64,000 nucleotides of DNA from Planctomycetota bacterium (lineage in GTDB: Bacteria; Planctomycetota; Planctomycetia; Planctomycetales; Planctomycetaceae): positions 26,464 through 90,463 of the forward strand of contig JAQCEJ010000010.1 of NCBI GenBank assembly GCA_027618475.1. Reading direction: 5' to 3'. The notes below the pieces were generated by a model. It was not told the origin of the DNA. It did not search any database and saw nothing but the letters and a program-made list of their open reading frames with translations. Both the position numbers and the translations under genes were made by a program. Below are positions 1 to 9,095 of this stretch, piece by piece (the stretch's first letter is position 1; each line of letters begins with the position of its first letter).

Positions 1-2
1 CG

Positions 3-806
3 ACACAGAATCAGGAGATCTCGGTGACTCCCTTGCCCCTCATCATTCGACATTGTTCCTCTCCGTTGGTTCGATGGATCATGGCGGCTCACCTCGAAAA
101 GGGCCGGCTCGCCAGTCGTACCACCGAACAGGAAGACGCTTTGATCGGCGTCAATACTTTCGATCTGGGGGTCAACGGTAAGATCCGATTCAATGTTCCA
201 CGGGAGATTAACGGTAAACCAAAAAACTGGGACATCATCCCTCACGACGGATGGACGTTTCAAATCGCCCCCGGTGAAGAGTATCGACTGCCGTTGCGAT
301 TGACTCTTCCCCCGAACACCGGTCAGGGAATAGAAGACGTGACTGTCGATTTCGATATCAACGCCGACGTACGATATGTCTTCCGCGTCTATTACCGCTA
401 TCAGGTTGGATTGGGAGACGTAACGATGCGCGTCGTCGAGCGGGTCAATACCGTCAAGAATCAGCTGGAAGTCGAACAAATCATCACCAACAATACCTCT
501 CCCGCCGAAGTCCTGGATTTCAATTGCAGTTTGCACATCCCCGGTGAACGACGTCAGAAAAAGCTTGTCACCAATCTCGGAAAAGGACAGGATCGAAAAA
601 CGTTTCTCCTCCCTCATGCCGACGCCCTCATGGGTAAGGAACTCTGGTTAAGGGCCGAGCAAATCGGCGGCAGCCGCATTCTCAACTATCGCTGGATGGT
701 CGGTGACCATATCGAAATTCTCGAATCCGACCCTCGAAACGACGAGGAATTCACCAACAGGCCCGCCACTGTGAACAACACCGGCACGCGAACGCTAATG
801 CCTTAA
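3..806 (+). CDS. C-terminal part of a large Planctomycete protein of unknown function (5' end outside window)
   Basis: The reading frame is open from the first bases of the window, so this is most likely the last part of a longer gene. About 267 residues are visible. They are rich in alternating hydrophobic and polar residues typical of beta sandwiches, with no membrane segment and no catalytic motif that I recognise. A GTG at position 24 is preceded by AGGAG at six bases, so a short stand-alone gene cannot be excluded, but there is no signal peptide after it. The run GKELWLRAEQIGG near the end resembles conserved tails I associate with Planctomycete proteins. No function is assigned. Confidence 0.6.
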   Translation, partial: TQNQEISVTPLPLIIRHCSSPLVRWIMAAHLEKGRLASRTTEQEDALIGVNTFDLGVNGKIRFNVPREINGKPKNWDIIPHDGWTFQIAPGEEYRLPLRLTLPPNTGQGIEDVTVDFDINADVRYVFRVYYRYQVGLGDVTMRVVERVNTVKNQLEVEQIITNNTSPAEVLDFNCSLHIPGERRQKKLVTNLGKGQDRKTFLLPHADALMGKELWLRAEQIGGSRILNYRWMVGDHIEILESDPRNDEEFTNRPATVNNTGTRTLMP

Positions 807-883
807 GGTGACTTGCCATCTGCGATGAGATTCGAGACAGTGGAGCGCAGGAATCTCTTTCATTCTCGCCGACGGTAACTTTC

Positions 884-1690
884 ATGCTGCATATTAATGA
901 CGTCATCGATTATCTCTCGCGACTGGCACCCCTGTCACTTGCCGAAACGTGGGACAACGTCGGACTGCTCATCGGCGATCGGTCTCGGCCGGTACAACGC
1001 GTGATGACCTGCCTGACAGTGACCGAAGATGTCGTGCGCGAAGCAGTCGAACGGGGCGTGCACCTGATTGTCTCGCATCATCCCGTTTTGTTCCGTCCCG
1101 TGCAAAAGCTGACCGCCGATGAACCGGAAGGGCGATTACTGCTGATGATCTTGGAAGCAAAGATCGCCGTCTACAGCCCGCATACCGGATACGATAATGC
1201 GGAAGAGGGAATTAATCGTCAGCTTGCCGAACAACTCGAGCTCACCGGAATTCAGCCCCTTCGCCCTCTCTCCGATTCGCCTCCGCATACTGCAAACGAT
1301 CTGTGCGGCGGTGGCCGATGCGGAACGTTGCCGCAACCGCTGAAACTCTCCGAACTGCTCGACGTAGTCAAAGATCGACTTGCCATTAACCGTCTGCAAT
1401 TCACGGGGAACTCCGACGATCGCATTGAACGGCTCGGCATTGCCTGCGGATCGGCGGCAGAATTCATTCGCGACGCCGTCTCTCAGCAATGCCAGGCTTT
1501 GTTGCTGGGAGAAGCGCGGTTTCATTCACTGCTCGAAGCCGAGTCGGCGGGACTGACCCTTATTCTTGTCGGTCACTATGCGTCGGAACGTCCCGCCGTC
1601 GAACGCCTCGCTGACACAATCGGCCGGGAGTTTGCGTCGCTCGAGGTCTGGGCGAGCGCAAATGAACGCGATCCGCTGCGCTGGACATGA
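884..1690 (+). CDS. Nif3-like dinuclear metal centre protein (YbgI / GTP cyclohydrolase 1 type 2 homologue family)
   Basis: This 268-residue protein matches the Nif3 family, which forms toroidal hexamers with a two-metal site in each subunit; its physiological reaction is unsettled. Metal-ligand motifs are visible: HHP at residues 65-67, SPHTGYD near 98-104, and the C-terminal GHYASE segment in the final quarter. The opening residues around LAETWDNVGLLIGD are also family-typical. Length fits the short form without the central insert domain. It follows the partial first gene by about 80 bases and precedes a DUF983 gene on the same strand. The gene family is clear; calling it a GTP cyclohydrolase would be over-annotation. 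Confidence 0.93.
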   Translation: MLHINDVIDYLSRLAPLSLAETWDNVGLLIGDRSRPVQRVMTCLTVTEDVVREAVERGVHLIVSHHPVLFRPVQKLTADEPEGRLLLMILEAKIAVYSPHTGYDNAEEGINRQLAEQLELTGIQPLRPLSDSPPHTANDLCGGGRCGTLPQPLKLSELLDVVKDRLAINRLQFTGNSDDRIERLGIACGSAAEFIRDAVSQQCQALLLGEARFHSLLEAESAGLTLILVGHYASERPAVERLADTIGREFASLEVWASANERDPLRWT

Positions 1691-1838
1691 CGGCAACATC
1701 TGACGCATCAATAATGCGCAGTCACGTGCTATAATGTCGTGGCACATGGAACGACGCCTCGATTTGAAGATTTCGAGAATGGTTTCAAGACCCAAAGCTT
1801 AAGAAGTTATATCACTGCATTCGAAAGGATTACCGGCG

Positions 1839-2207
1839 ATGAATCGACCGACGCTGCTTACGTTGTGGACCCGTGCCATGAGGTTACGGTGTCCCCGCTG
1901 CGGCGAGGGGCGGATGTTCGCCAACTGGTTCAAGATGCATCCGGCATGCGATCACTGCCAGTTCCGATACGAGCGGGCGCCCGGATTTTTTCTCGGCTCG
2001 GCCTACATCAATTACGGGCTGACGGGCATGCTGGTGACCATCACCTATATGATCCTCCATTTCGGTTTTCAGGTCGAGAATCCCGATTTAGCCATTCCGT
2101 TGGGAACATTTGCCGTCTTGTTCCCGCTCTTTTACTTTCGTTATGCACGGGCTCTCTGGCTGGCGATGGATTGTTTTATCGATGTCAACGTGCTGCGTGA
2201 CGAATGA
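1839..2207 (+). CDS. DUF983 family membrane protein
   Basis: A 122-residue protein with an N-terminal zinc-ribbon-like pair of CxxC motifs (C18/C21 and C37/C40) followed by two hydrophobic segments at roughly 51-75 and 83-112. This arrangement, with RCPRCGEGRMF and the ACDHC half, is the hallmark of DUF983, a widespread inner-membrane family of unknown function. The start is set by similarity to family N-termini; there is no strong ribosome-binding site. A longer overlapping frame from 1739 lacks these features. It stands between the Nif3-like gene and a GNAT gene on the same strand with 70-150 base gaps, so no tight operon is evident. Confidence 0.88.
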   Translation: MNRPTLLTLWTRAMRLRCPRCGEGRMFANWFKMHPACDHCQFRYERAPGFFLGSAYINYGLTGMLVTITYMILHFGFQVENPDLAIPLGTFAVLFPLFYFRYARALWLAMDCFIDVNVLRDE

Positions 2208-2279
2208 AGGCGATCTGGCGAAACGACGACTCTTCGTTTAGGATGCGGCAAACCGATTCACGCCCCTTTCGACAGCTTC

Positions 2280-2732
2280 ATGATGACGACCGATGGTGAC
2301 ATGAACTCCAGCGATTACACAAATCGACCGATCGTTCGTCCCGCCGTGGGCAGCGATCTGCCGCAGTTACATGCGTTTCTGCAACCGTTTATCGAAGCCA
2401 AATGGCTGCTGCCACGCACTCAGGACGAACTCTCACAACTGTTGGGTGGTGGTTTCGTCGCCGACGTTGCGGGAACAATTGTCGGGTTCGCCGCCCTTGA
2501 GATCTACAGTTCAAAACTTGCAGAACTCCGCAGCCTTGCCGTCGCCCCCGACTGGCAACGACATGGTGTCGGACGAATGCTTGTCAATGCCTGCATCGAC
2601 CATGCGACAGCGCGCAATATTCTCGAGGTCATGGCGATCACGTCATCCGAAGCGTTTTTTCGTTCGTGCGGTTTCGACTTTACGCTTCCAGGAGAGAAAA
2701 AAGCTCTATTTCTGCAAACCCGCCCCTTGTGA
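2280..2732 (+). CDS. GNAT family N-acetyltransferase, ArgA-like
   Basis: About 150 residues with the GNAT fold signature. The acetyl-CoA binding loop is QRHGVGRML around residue 95, preceded by the beta-4 strand LAELRSLAVAP and followed by EVMAITSSEAFFRSCGF. The phrase LPRTQDELSQ plus FAALEIYSSKLAELRSL closely resembles the stand-alone N-acetylglutamate synthase-like acetyltransferases, so an amino-acid substrate is plausible but not shown. No arginine-biosynthesis genes are adjacent. A second in-frame ATG at 2301 could be the real start, since the conserved region begins only at IVRPA. Confidence 0.85.
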   Translation: MMTTDGDMNSSDYTNRPIVRPAVGSDLPQLHAFLQPFIEAKWLLPRTQDELSQLLGGGFVADVAGTIVGFAALEIYSSKLAELRSLAVAPDWQRHGVGRMLVNACIDHATARNILEVMAITSSEAFFRSCGFDFTLPGEKKALFLQTRPL

Positions 2733-2774
2733 GAGCAGTGGTATCGATTTCTTATTATCGTGAAAAGAGATTCT

Positions 2775-3200
2775 TCACGGTTCTTCTTCCACCGGCACGA
2801 TAATGAAGTCATTCGAGAGTTCTTGCGGAATGCGTGTCGGCAGACGTTTCGTAAGACTGATGTAAGCCCAGTTCGTCTCGGCTTTGGCGAGCGTCACGTC
2901 GTCACGCAGGCGTTTGATCTTGTACTTTCGCCGGCTGGTCACACGGGCGAAATCGGCGATCCAGGTGAGGACGATGATCTCATCTCCTACATAGGCCGAT
3001 TGCAGGTATTCGATGGAATGCGACCTCGCAACAAAACCTTCGTTGCGGTCGCGATAACGTTCTCCCGGCCAACCTTGCGCCGCCGAGTGCCCGAGTGCCG
3101 CCGTCTGCATCCAGCGGATGAACTCGAGATTATTGACGTGCCCCTGCTCATCGATTTCGGTGGGAACGACCGTGTGAAGGTATTCGAAAATCGCGGGCAT
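2775..3200 (-). CDS. Acyl-CoA thioesterase family protein (4HBT hotdog fold)
   Basis: A 141-residue hotdog-fold protein. The key motif DEQGHVNN at residues 17-24 contains the aspartate and the GHVNN loop typical of 4-hydroxybenzoyl-CoA thioesterase-type enzymes, and the pattern ARSHSIEYLQSAYVGDEI matches the second strand pair. It would hydrolyse a CoA thioester in the cytoplasm; the acyl chain cannot be read from sequence. I placed the start at the ATG giving MPAIFEYLHT because homologues begin there; an upstream in-frame start at 3269 would add 23 poorly conserved residues. It runs in the same direction as the neighbouring MDR reductase, which lies upstream of it by 120 bases. Confidence 0.85.
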   Translation of the reverse strand: MPAIFEYLHTVVPTEIDEQGHVNNLEFIRWMQTAALGHSAAQGWPGERYRDRNEGFVARSHSIEYLQSAYVGDEIIVLTWIADFARVTSRRKYKIKRLRDDVTLAKAETNWAYISLTKRLPTRIPQELSNDFIIVPVEEEP

Positions 3201-3320
3201 GGATATTGGGTCTTTCAACTCAACTAACGCTTCGTTCTGCAAAGTCTGCGTGCGTCGCGGCAAACTCATGAAAAAAACTTTACTCCCCCTCCTTAACTCT
3301 CCCTCTCCCCCACTTCTTCT

Positions 3321-4322
3321 TTACCACGGATGCAACACGATTTTTCCTTGCAGCGTTCCAGCTTTGTTAAGCGTGTTTTCTTCTTGTAATCGATGAGCTT
3401 CGGCAGCATGAGTCAATGGAAACGTCGCGCCGATCGGAAGCGTCCATTTCCCTTGATTGGCGAGTTCGTTCAAATCGTTCGCACAGGCACGCTGTTCGTC
3501 AGGGGTCGCATTAAACATCGCGAAGCCGCAAAGCTTGAGATCTTTCACATAGAACGGTCCGACAGGAAATTCAGGCCGCGCGGTGCGGCCCGCCATCAAC
3601 ACCATCCGTCCCCGTTTCGCCAGGAGTGACACCGTGCGGTCGAATGTCGGTTCACGCTGTGTTTCCCACCAGATATTGAGCCCGCCGTTGGCATCGGCGA
3701 ATGACTTGATGTCGTCATCGAGCGAGGGCGAACGATAGTCGAGTACGCAATCGGCACCCCAATCTTCGCAGATTTTCTTTTTCTCGGCCGAGCCGACGGT
3801 CGCGATCACTTTCGCTCCTTTAGCTTTCGCGAGCTGTACGACCGCCGAGCCGACGCCACCGGTACCGCCGTTGATGAACACCACTTCGCCCGGTTTTAGG
3901 TTCGCGTGCAAAAACAATCCGAGATGTGCGGTAATGCCGACCAACGCGGCAGCCGCAGCCTCGTCGAATGATTGCTTCTCGGGGATCGGGTAAAGCCAGT
4001 CTTCATCGACAGCGGCGAACTGCGAAAACGACCCCTTCCGCCCGAACAATCCCTGATTACTCCCCCACACACGATCGCCTGGCTCGAAACGTTTGACGTT
4101 CGCTCCGCACTTTTCAACGACGCCGGCAAGATCACAACCGATTGTATAGGGAAATTCGATCGGCAGCGCAACGGCACCGCTGCGAATGTACGTGTCGATG
4201 GGATTGACGGCGACCGCATGAACTTTGATGAGTACCTGAGTCGCCGACGGTTCGGGCGACGGCTGCTCTCCGATTTGAATAACATTCGGTTCACCGGTTT
4301 GCGTGATGTAGGCGACTTGCAT
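3321..4322 (-). CDS. Zinc-independent MDR family NAD(P)H:quinone reductase-like protein
   Basis: A 333-residue medium-chain dehydrogenase/reductase. The N-terminal GroES-like domain carries the segment GCDLAGVVEKCG, and the nucleotide-binding Rossmann domain has the motif GGTGGVGSAVVQLAKAKG near residue 155. The cysteine cluster of structural-zinc alcohol dehydrogenases is absent, which places it with the quinone oxidoreductase (QOR) group. It probably reduces a quinone or an enone with NADPH in the cytoplasm. The end KAGTLQGKIVLHPW is also typical. ATG at 4322 is preferred over the weaker start three codons upstream. It is divergent from the SMP-30 gene across an intergenic region of about 190 bases. 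Confidence 0.9.
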   Translation of the reverse strand: MQVAYITQTGEPNVIQIGEQPSPEPSATQVLIKVHAVAVNPIDTYIRSGAVALPIEFPYTIGCDLAGVVEKCGANVKRFEPGDRVWGSNQGLFGRKGSFSQFAAVDEDWLYPIPEKQSFDEAAAAALVGITAHLGLFLHANLKPGEVVFINGGTGGVGSAVVQLAKAKGAKVIATVGSAEKKKICEDWGADCVLDYRSPSLDDDIKSFADANGGLNIWWETQREPTFDRTVSLLAKRGRMVLMAGRTARPEFPVGPFYVKDLKLCGFAMFNATPDEQRACANDLNELANQGKWTLPIGATFPLTHAAEAHRLQEENTLNKAGTLQGKIVLHPW

Positions 4323-4509
4323 GATGATCACTCCAGTCGATTTGCGGGCAGATTAATCTTATGTTGATATGCCATCATCGTAATCAATGCACCGCGATAT
4401 GCCAGCCCTGGGCTCTGAACCCCTGTCGGTTGCATCTCGCGACTACTCCGGCGATAGTGAAGGAGACCGTTTCTCGATCATATCCCTGAATTCACACACG
4501 GAGAACACC

Positions 4510-5634
4510 ATGAGCACGCAGCATACTCACGACGATAACGCTTCTCTCGCCTCACAGCTCGGGCGCAGGGCTTTTCTTGCACTTTCGGCAACGGCAGCAG
4601 CCTCGGCGACCGCGAAAGCATTCGGTCGCGATTACGGACCCGATGCTCCCCCCGTGCGTTATCCCGAACCCGACGTGGTCGTGCTCGACGATCGCTTCAA
4701 GAAATACAAACTCGGTAACAGTCCCATTCTGCGACTGTATCACAGCCAGGATATGCTTTGGGCCGAAGGACCGGCGTGGAATGCCGTCGGTAAATATCTT
4801 TTGTGGAGCGATATTCCCAACAACATTCAGCTTCGCTGGCTCGAAGATGATGGACACGTGAGTGTCTTTCGCAATCCCGCCGGCAACAGCAACGGCAATA
4901 CATTCGATTTTCAGGGACGCCAAATTTCGTGTCAGCATGGCCCGCGAAAAGTCGTTCGCTACGAACACGACGGCTCGGTCAGCGTGCTCGCCGAGAGTCA
5001 TAACGGCACGACGCTAAACGGTCCGAACGATGCCGTCGTTCATCCCAACGGCGATATTTTCTTCACCGACCCCGGCTATGGCGGGCTGATGAACTACGAA
5101 GGAACCCGCGCCGACACAGACTCGGTGCAACCGTATCAGAAAGAAGCGATTTATCGTATCGACGCTAAGACCGGCAAAGTGGTTCAAGTCGCCGACGATA
5201 TCTACAAGCCGAACGGTTTGTGTTTTTCGCCCGATTATAAATTGCTGTACGTCGCCGACACCGGAGCATCTCATTACCCTGATGCTCCGAAGAACATCAA
5301 AGTCTGGGACGTCGTTGGCGAGAAAAAACTCGAAAACGGTCGTGAGTTCACGTCGATGGAAATGGAAGTCAACGGCAAAAACGTCGCCGGGCTCGCCGAC
5401 GGCATTCGCGCCGATGCCGACGGTAATGTCTGGGCGAGCGCCGGCTGGGTCGGTGACGGCTACGACGGCGTACACATCTTTGCGCCCGACGGCACGCGTA
5501 TCGGACAGATCATCCTCCCCGAAATATGCAGCAACGTCTGCTTCGGCGGCTCGAAACGTAACCGCCTTTTCATGACCGGCAGCACGTCGCTCTACGCCGT
5601 GTACGTGGAGACGACCGGGGGACATATTACGTAA
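4510..5634 (+). CDS. SMP-30/gluconolactonase/LRE family protein, exported by Tat
   Basis: A 374-residue protein with a twin-arginine signal: GRRAFLALS at residues 18-26, followed by an alanine-rich hydrophobic stretch. The mature part is a six-bladed propeller of the SMP-30/gluconolactonase family. Visible metal-site segments are AEGPAWN, NGPNDAVVHPNGDIFFTDPGYG split over the middle blades, KPNGLCFSPD and ADGIRADADGN. It likely hydrolyses a sugar lactone in the periplasm. The start is the ATG after GGAGAACACC; an in-frame ATG at 4387 would bury the Tat signal inside the protein. The sulfatase gene follows on the same strand after a repeat-bearing spacer. Confidence 0.92.
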   Translation: MSTQHTHDDNASLASQLGRRAFLALSATAAASATAKAFGRDYGPDAPPVRYPEPDVVVLDDRFKKYKLGNSPILRLYHSQDMLWAEGPAWNAVGKYLLWSDIPNNIQLRWLEDDGHVSVFRNPAGNSNGNTFDFQGRQISCQHGPRKVVRYEHDGSVSVLAESHNGTTLNGPNDAVVHPNGDIFFTDPGYGGLMNYEGTRADTDSVQPYQKEAIYRIDAKTGKVVQVADDIYKPNGLCFSPDYKLLYVADTGASHYPDAPKNIKVWDVVGEKKLENGREFTSMEMEVNGKNVAGLADGIRADADGNVWASAGWVGDGYDGVHIFAPDGTRIGQIILPEICSNVCFGGSKRNRLFMTGSTSLYAVYVETTGGHIT

Positions 5635-5652
5635 ATCGAATGGTAGAATGTA

Positions 5653-5730
5653 CGCAGATTTTCGCAGATGATAACATGTAGAAATAATTAGATTCTTCTT
5701 CGAATCTGTGCATATCTGCGTCAATCTGCG
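5653..5730. repeat. Intergenic inverted-repeat element with CGCAGAT words
   Basis: Arm 1 at 5653-5669 reads CGCAGATTTTCGCAGAT and arm 2 at 5714-5730 is its reverse complement with only two mismatches in the centre. A second perfect hairpin (AGATTC, loop TTCTTC, GAATCT) lies between them at 5690-5707. The element fills the spacer between the SMP-30 gene and the sulfatase gene. Its wording resembles short dispersed spacer repeats that I have seen in many bacterial genomes, but copy number here is unknown. Confidence 0.6.
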
Positions 5731-5758
5731 GACGATGAATTAAGAGAGGTTCGAGACG

Positions 5759-7141
5759 ATGCGTGGTCTCCTCTTGGCGCTCGGCGTTCTCTGTTCGGTT
5801 GTTATGTCTGCGGAGACACTCTCCGCCGCCGATTCGCCTCCGAATGTCGTCTTCATCATCTCCGACGACCAAGGCTATACCGATTACGGGTTTCTCGGCA
5901 ACAACGATGTTGCGACGCCTAACATCGATAAGTTAGCCGCGCAATCGCTCGTCTATCGCAGAGGATTTGTGACGACGAGTTTGTGCTGTCCTTCGCTGGC
6001 AACGATTATTAGTGGGCGGTATCCGCATCAGCACAAGATCACAGGGAACGATCCTCCTGTCCCGCGAGGAAGCGATGTCTCGGTGGAAGTAAAGCGGGCA
6101 GCCTTCCTCGCCGGACGCGAAGTGATGAACGGCTATATGGAAGCCGTGCCGACGATTCCCCGAGTGCTCGGCAAGAAAGGATACTTGAGTTTCCAGACCG
6201 GCAAATGGTGGCAGGGGAATTTTCGTCGTGGCGGTTTTACGCACGGTATGACGCGCGGCGAGCGTCACGGCGACGAAGGGCTCGACATCGGCCGCAAAGG
6301 GATGCAGCCGATTTTCGACTTCATTGCCATGACGCAGAAAGAACAAAAACCGTTTTTTCTCTGGTATGCGCCAATCATGCCGCACACACCGCATACTCCG
6401 CCGCAGCGTCTGCTCGACAAGTACATCGACAAGACCGATTCGATTCACATCGCCCGCTACTGGGCCATGATCGAGTGGTTTGACGAAACGTGCGGCGAGT
6501 TGCTCGATCATCTCGACGAACAGGGGCTCGCCGATAACACAATCGTCGTCTACCTCGCCGACAACGGCTGGATTCAAAGCCCTGATGTGGCGGCGTTCGC
6601 TCCGAAGAACAAGACGACACCCTACAATTATGGAACGCAGACCCCGATCATGATCCGCTGGCCGGGGCATGTCTCACCGCGGATGTCGGACGAATCCGCC
6701 TCGTCGATCGACCTGATGCCGACGATCTTGGACGCTCTGGGCATTGTACGCCCCGAAGGCTTACCCGGTCTCAATCTGCTCGATCACGAAGCGGTTGCCG
6801 ATAGGAAAACGATCTTCGGCGAGTCGTTTTTGCATACGGGAGTCGACTTAGTAAACCCCGCTGAAAATTTGCTCTGGCGCTGGGTGATCGACGGCGAATG
6901 GCGGTTGATCGTGCCACGAACATACCGCGCGACCGGACGGATGGCCGAAGTCCCCATCGATCGTTGGGTCACGCCCGATCTGGAGGCGAATCTGAAAACC
7001 GCGAAACCCGAGTTGTACCGCATCGCCGCCGACCCATTCGAAGAGCACAATCTCGCCGCAGATCATCCCGCTGTTGTTGCCGAATTACTGTCCAAACTGG
7101 ACGACATGTGGCGGCCCGAAATCGCAAGTTCACGTGAATAA
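5759..7141 (+). CDS. Sulfatase family protein with altered active-site signature (CCPSL)
   Basis: A 460-residue alkaline-phosphatase-superfamily sulfatase with a signal peptide (residues 1-24, cleavage near LSAA). Metal ligands D36 and D37 sit in ISDDQGY; the second metal segment is LADNGW near residue 265. The formylglycine-bearing loop reads LCCPSLATIISGRYPHQH around residues 75-92. The usual signature is Cys/Ser-x-Pro-x-Arg, so the arginine that helps the formylglycine-generating enzyme and the active site is replaced by leucine at position 80. The protein is otherwise complete and not obviously decayed. It probably acts on a sulfated polysaccharide in the periplasm, or on a related ester. 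No FGE-type maturase gene is in the window. Confidence 0.92.
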   Translation: MRGLLLALGVLCSVVMSAETLSAADSPPNVVFIISDDQGYTDYGFLGNNDVATPNIDKLAAQSLVYRRGFVTTSLCCPSLATIISGRYPHQHKITGNDPPVPRGSDVSVEVKRAAFLAGREVMNGYMEAVPTIPRVLGKKGYLSFQTGKWWQGNFRRGGFTHGMTRGERHGDEGLDIGRKGMQPIFDFIAMTQKEQKPFFLWYAPIMPHTPHTPPQRLLDKYIDKTDSIHIARYWAMIEWFDETCGELLDHLDEQGLADNTIVVYLADNGWIQSPDVAAFAPKNKTTPYNYGTQTPIMIRWPGHVSPRMSDESASSIDLMPTILDALGIVRPEGLPGLNLLDHEAVADRKTIFGESFLHTGVDLVNPAENLLWRWVIDGEWRLIVPRTYRATGRMAEVPIDRWVTPDLEANLKTAKPELYRIAADPFEEHNLAADHPAVVAELLSKLDDMWRPEIASSRE

Positions 7142-7660
7142 GGCAACAGCTAACGTCTCCGGAGGAAAGTGACATTCGTTGTCGTACCGGCAGCTGAGTT
7201 TCTTCGACACGTTGCACGATTAGAGGACGAAAACACTTCATTTTAGAAAATCGGTCGACGTGGTTGACTTTTTGAGTCAATTCATGTGAGAATGATTTAT
7301 AAGAAATACCGAACTTGAGTATTCATGTCCCAACTGGGAGGATGTCTTGAATGCTTATAGTCGGTGTTTCGGTGAGTGAGCGGCACATAAACATACATGT
7401 TGCCCCGCATGTTAAACCTTGCGGCATACAGCGAATATAAACAATTTAATGTCGCGTATCCGATTATTCACCGTCAAGTACACGGCGTGCCCGAGACGAT
7501 GAGTGAAACAATCCTTTGGCGGGCGATGCAATGTGACGGTTGTCACGACTGTTTTCGGCCATACAATTGATGGGTTAGGCCCGTCGATACTTCACTCGAT
7601 ATTCAGCTCGACGTTTGTCTTTTCCTCACCGTAGATAACCGGGCTGTAAGGTGTTTTCAT
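7142..7660. other. Non-coding spacer of about 520 bases
   Basis: No credible reading frame was found on either strand. The region holds a short palindrome at 7264-7280 (TTGACT, 5-base loop, AGTCAA) and another at 7533-7546 (GTGAC, GGTT, GTCAC). It must contain the promoter of the pyruvyl transferase gene, but I cannot point to a convincing -35/-10 pair. Confidence 0.5.
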
Positions 7661-8965
7661 ATGAATTCCCACGCCCATCCAAAATCCTGTTTGCTGGTCG
7701 GTTATTGCGGCAATGGAAACATCGGCTCCGAAGTCCGGATGATCACCATTATCGACGATCTTCGCATCGCTTACGGGGACGATGTCAAACTGACCGTTGT
7801 CTCTCAAAATCGCAAGAAGACGTTGCAAATCATCTCCGAGACCGAGACGTTGCGGGTTGTTGAAATCCCCTTCCAGTTTCCTCTCTTTTTCGGTTGGAAA
7901 GTCGCAGGTGAAATTCGTCGTCACGATGCCACCCTGCTGATCGAAGGAAGTACCTTTAAAGATAACTGGAGCAGTTGGCTGCTCTATGCCTATTTGTGGA
8001 CCGTGCTCGCCGCTCGCATGTTTCGCAAAACGTGCATCGCCTATGCCGTCGACGTCGGCGACATGTCGCGGCTTAATCAGTGGCTCACGAAGTCGGCGTG
8101 CTCCAAGATCGATTTGATGATCACACGAACCGAAATCGCCCGACAGCGCCTGCTGAAGATGGGGATCACATCCCACGTGCATGCTTATACCGATACCGCC
8201 TTCAGTTATTTCCCAGATGAATCAAATGCCTTCGCCCCCACGACGATTCCACTTGCCGCCGATGAAAAGGCGACGATTGTCAAAAAGAAATCCGAAACAA
8301 CGCGCAAGAAAATCGGGTTGGCAGCGGTGGAGTTTTACCACTGGCCCGTCAAGTTGAAGCTGTTTGGTCCGAAGAAGGACTGCTACCGTTGGCCGTATTT
8401 CTTCACCTGGACCGACGAACGCCGCGCGAAGAGCCGTCAACTCGTCGAGACCTACGTGCGGTTCGTCACTGATTGCGTTATGCAGCGCAAAATGGACGTC
8501 ACGCTGATTGCCATGGAAGAACTCGATCGCGGCATCTGCGAGCAGGTACTCGCCGGGCTACCGACCGAAGTGCGCGAGCACGTTGACACGGCATTTTCGG
8601 GGAACGTTTTGCCGGCACAAATGGTACCGTTGCTGCGGCGGCTCGATTACCTGGTGACTTCACGTTATCACGCTTGCGTGTTGTCGATGGCGGGATCGGT
8701 ACCTCAGATGGCGATCTGTCACGACGAACGCCTCGAATCGATCTACGAAGAACTCGGCATCGATGAAGATTATCTGATCGATTACCGCGATCCGCACCTC
8801 GAATCGAAACTGCACGAAACGTTCGCACGCCTCGTCGACAACAGCGATACAATGCCGCGGACATTACGAAAGCGTCACGACGAATTCTTCGTCCCGCGCT
8901 GTGCGGCCAATCGTACAGCCCTCGTCGGCCTCGGCCACATCGAAACTTCTCACAAAGCGGCGTAA
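7661..8965 (+). CDS. Polysaccharide pyruvyl transferase family protein
   Basis: A 434-residue cytoplasmic protein of the CsaB/WcaK type, which transfers pyruvate from phosphoenolpyruvate onto sugars or acts on related substrates in polysaccharide synthesis. The opening VGYCGNGNIGSEV matches the family's N-terminal nucleotide-type loop. The second half has LDYLVTSRYHACVLSMAGSVPQMAICHDERL, shown here in pieces: SRYHACVLS and VPQMAICHDERLESIYEELG, which is the conserved family core. No other polysaccharide genes are adjacent, so its product is unknown. It begins at the ATG at 7661, after a weak TAAGGTG site. Confidence 0.85.
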   Translation: MNSHAHPKSCLLVGYCGNGNIGSEVRMITIIDDLRIAYGDDVKLTVVSQNRKKTLQIISETETLRVVEIPFQFPLFFGWKVAGEIRRHDATLLIEGSTFKDNWSSWLLYAYLWTVLAARMFRKTCIAYAVDVGDMSRLNQWLTKSACSKIDLMITRTEIARQRLLKMGITSHVHAYTDTAFSYFPDESNAFAPTTIPLAADEKATIVKKKSETTRKKIGLAAVEFYHWPVKLKLFGPKKDCYRWPYFFTWTDERRAKSRQLVETYVRFVTDCVMQRKMDVTLIAMEELDRGICEQVLAGLPTEVREHVDTAFSGNVLPAQMVPLLRRLDYLVTSRYHACVLSMAGSVPQMAICHDERLESIYEELGIDEDYLIDYRDPHLESKLHETFARLVDNSDTMPRTLRKRHDEFFVPRCAANRTALVGLGHIETSHKAA

Positions 8966-9095
8966 CCATCCTGACAGATTTTGTGACGTAAATCGTGTCA
9001 GGCCGCAGGTTGCCGGTTGATACCCGGCTCCCATCGATTAGACTGAATGAAGGTTTACACTTCTTCCAGCCTCGCGAATGGGAATCAGGTGCCGC

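Noticed and set aside
1136..1525. Antisense open frames inside the Nif3-like gene
   Set aside because: They lie fully within a well supported gene, lack a domain, and follow from the codon pattern of the opposite strand.
2760..3227. Plus-strand open frame opposite the thioesterase
   Set aside because: The minus-strand frame has a clear hotdog motif; the plus frame is arginine-rich and lacks a start context.
5014..5724. Minus-strand frame opposite the SMP-30 gene
   Set aside because: Composition is typical of a shadow frame and it crosses the intergenic repeat.
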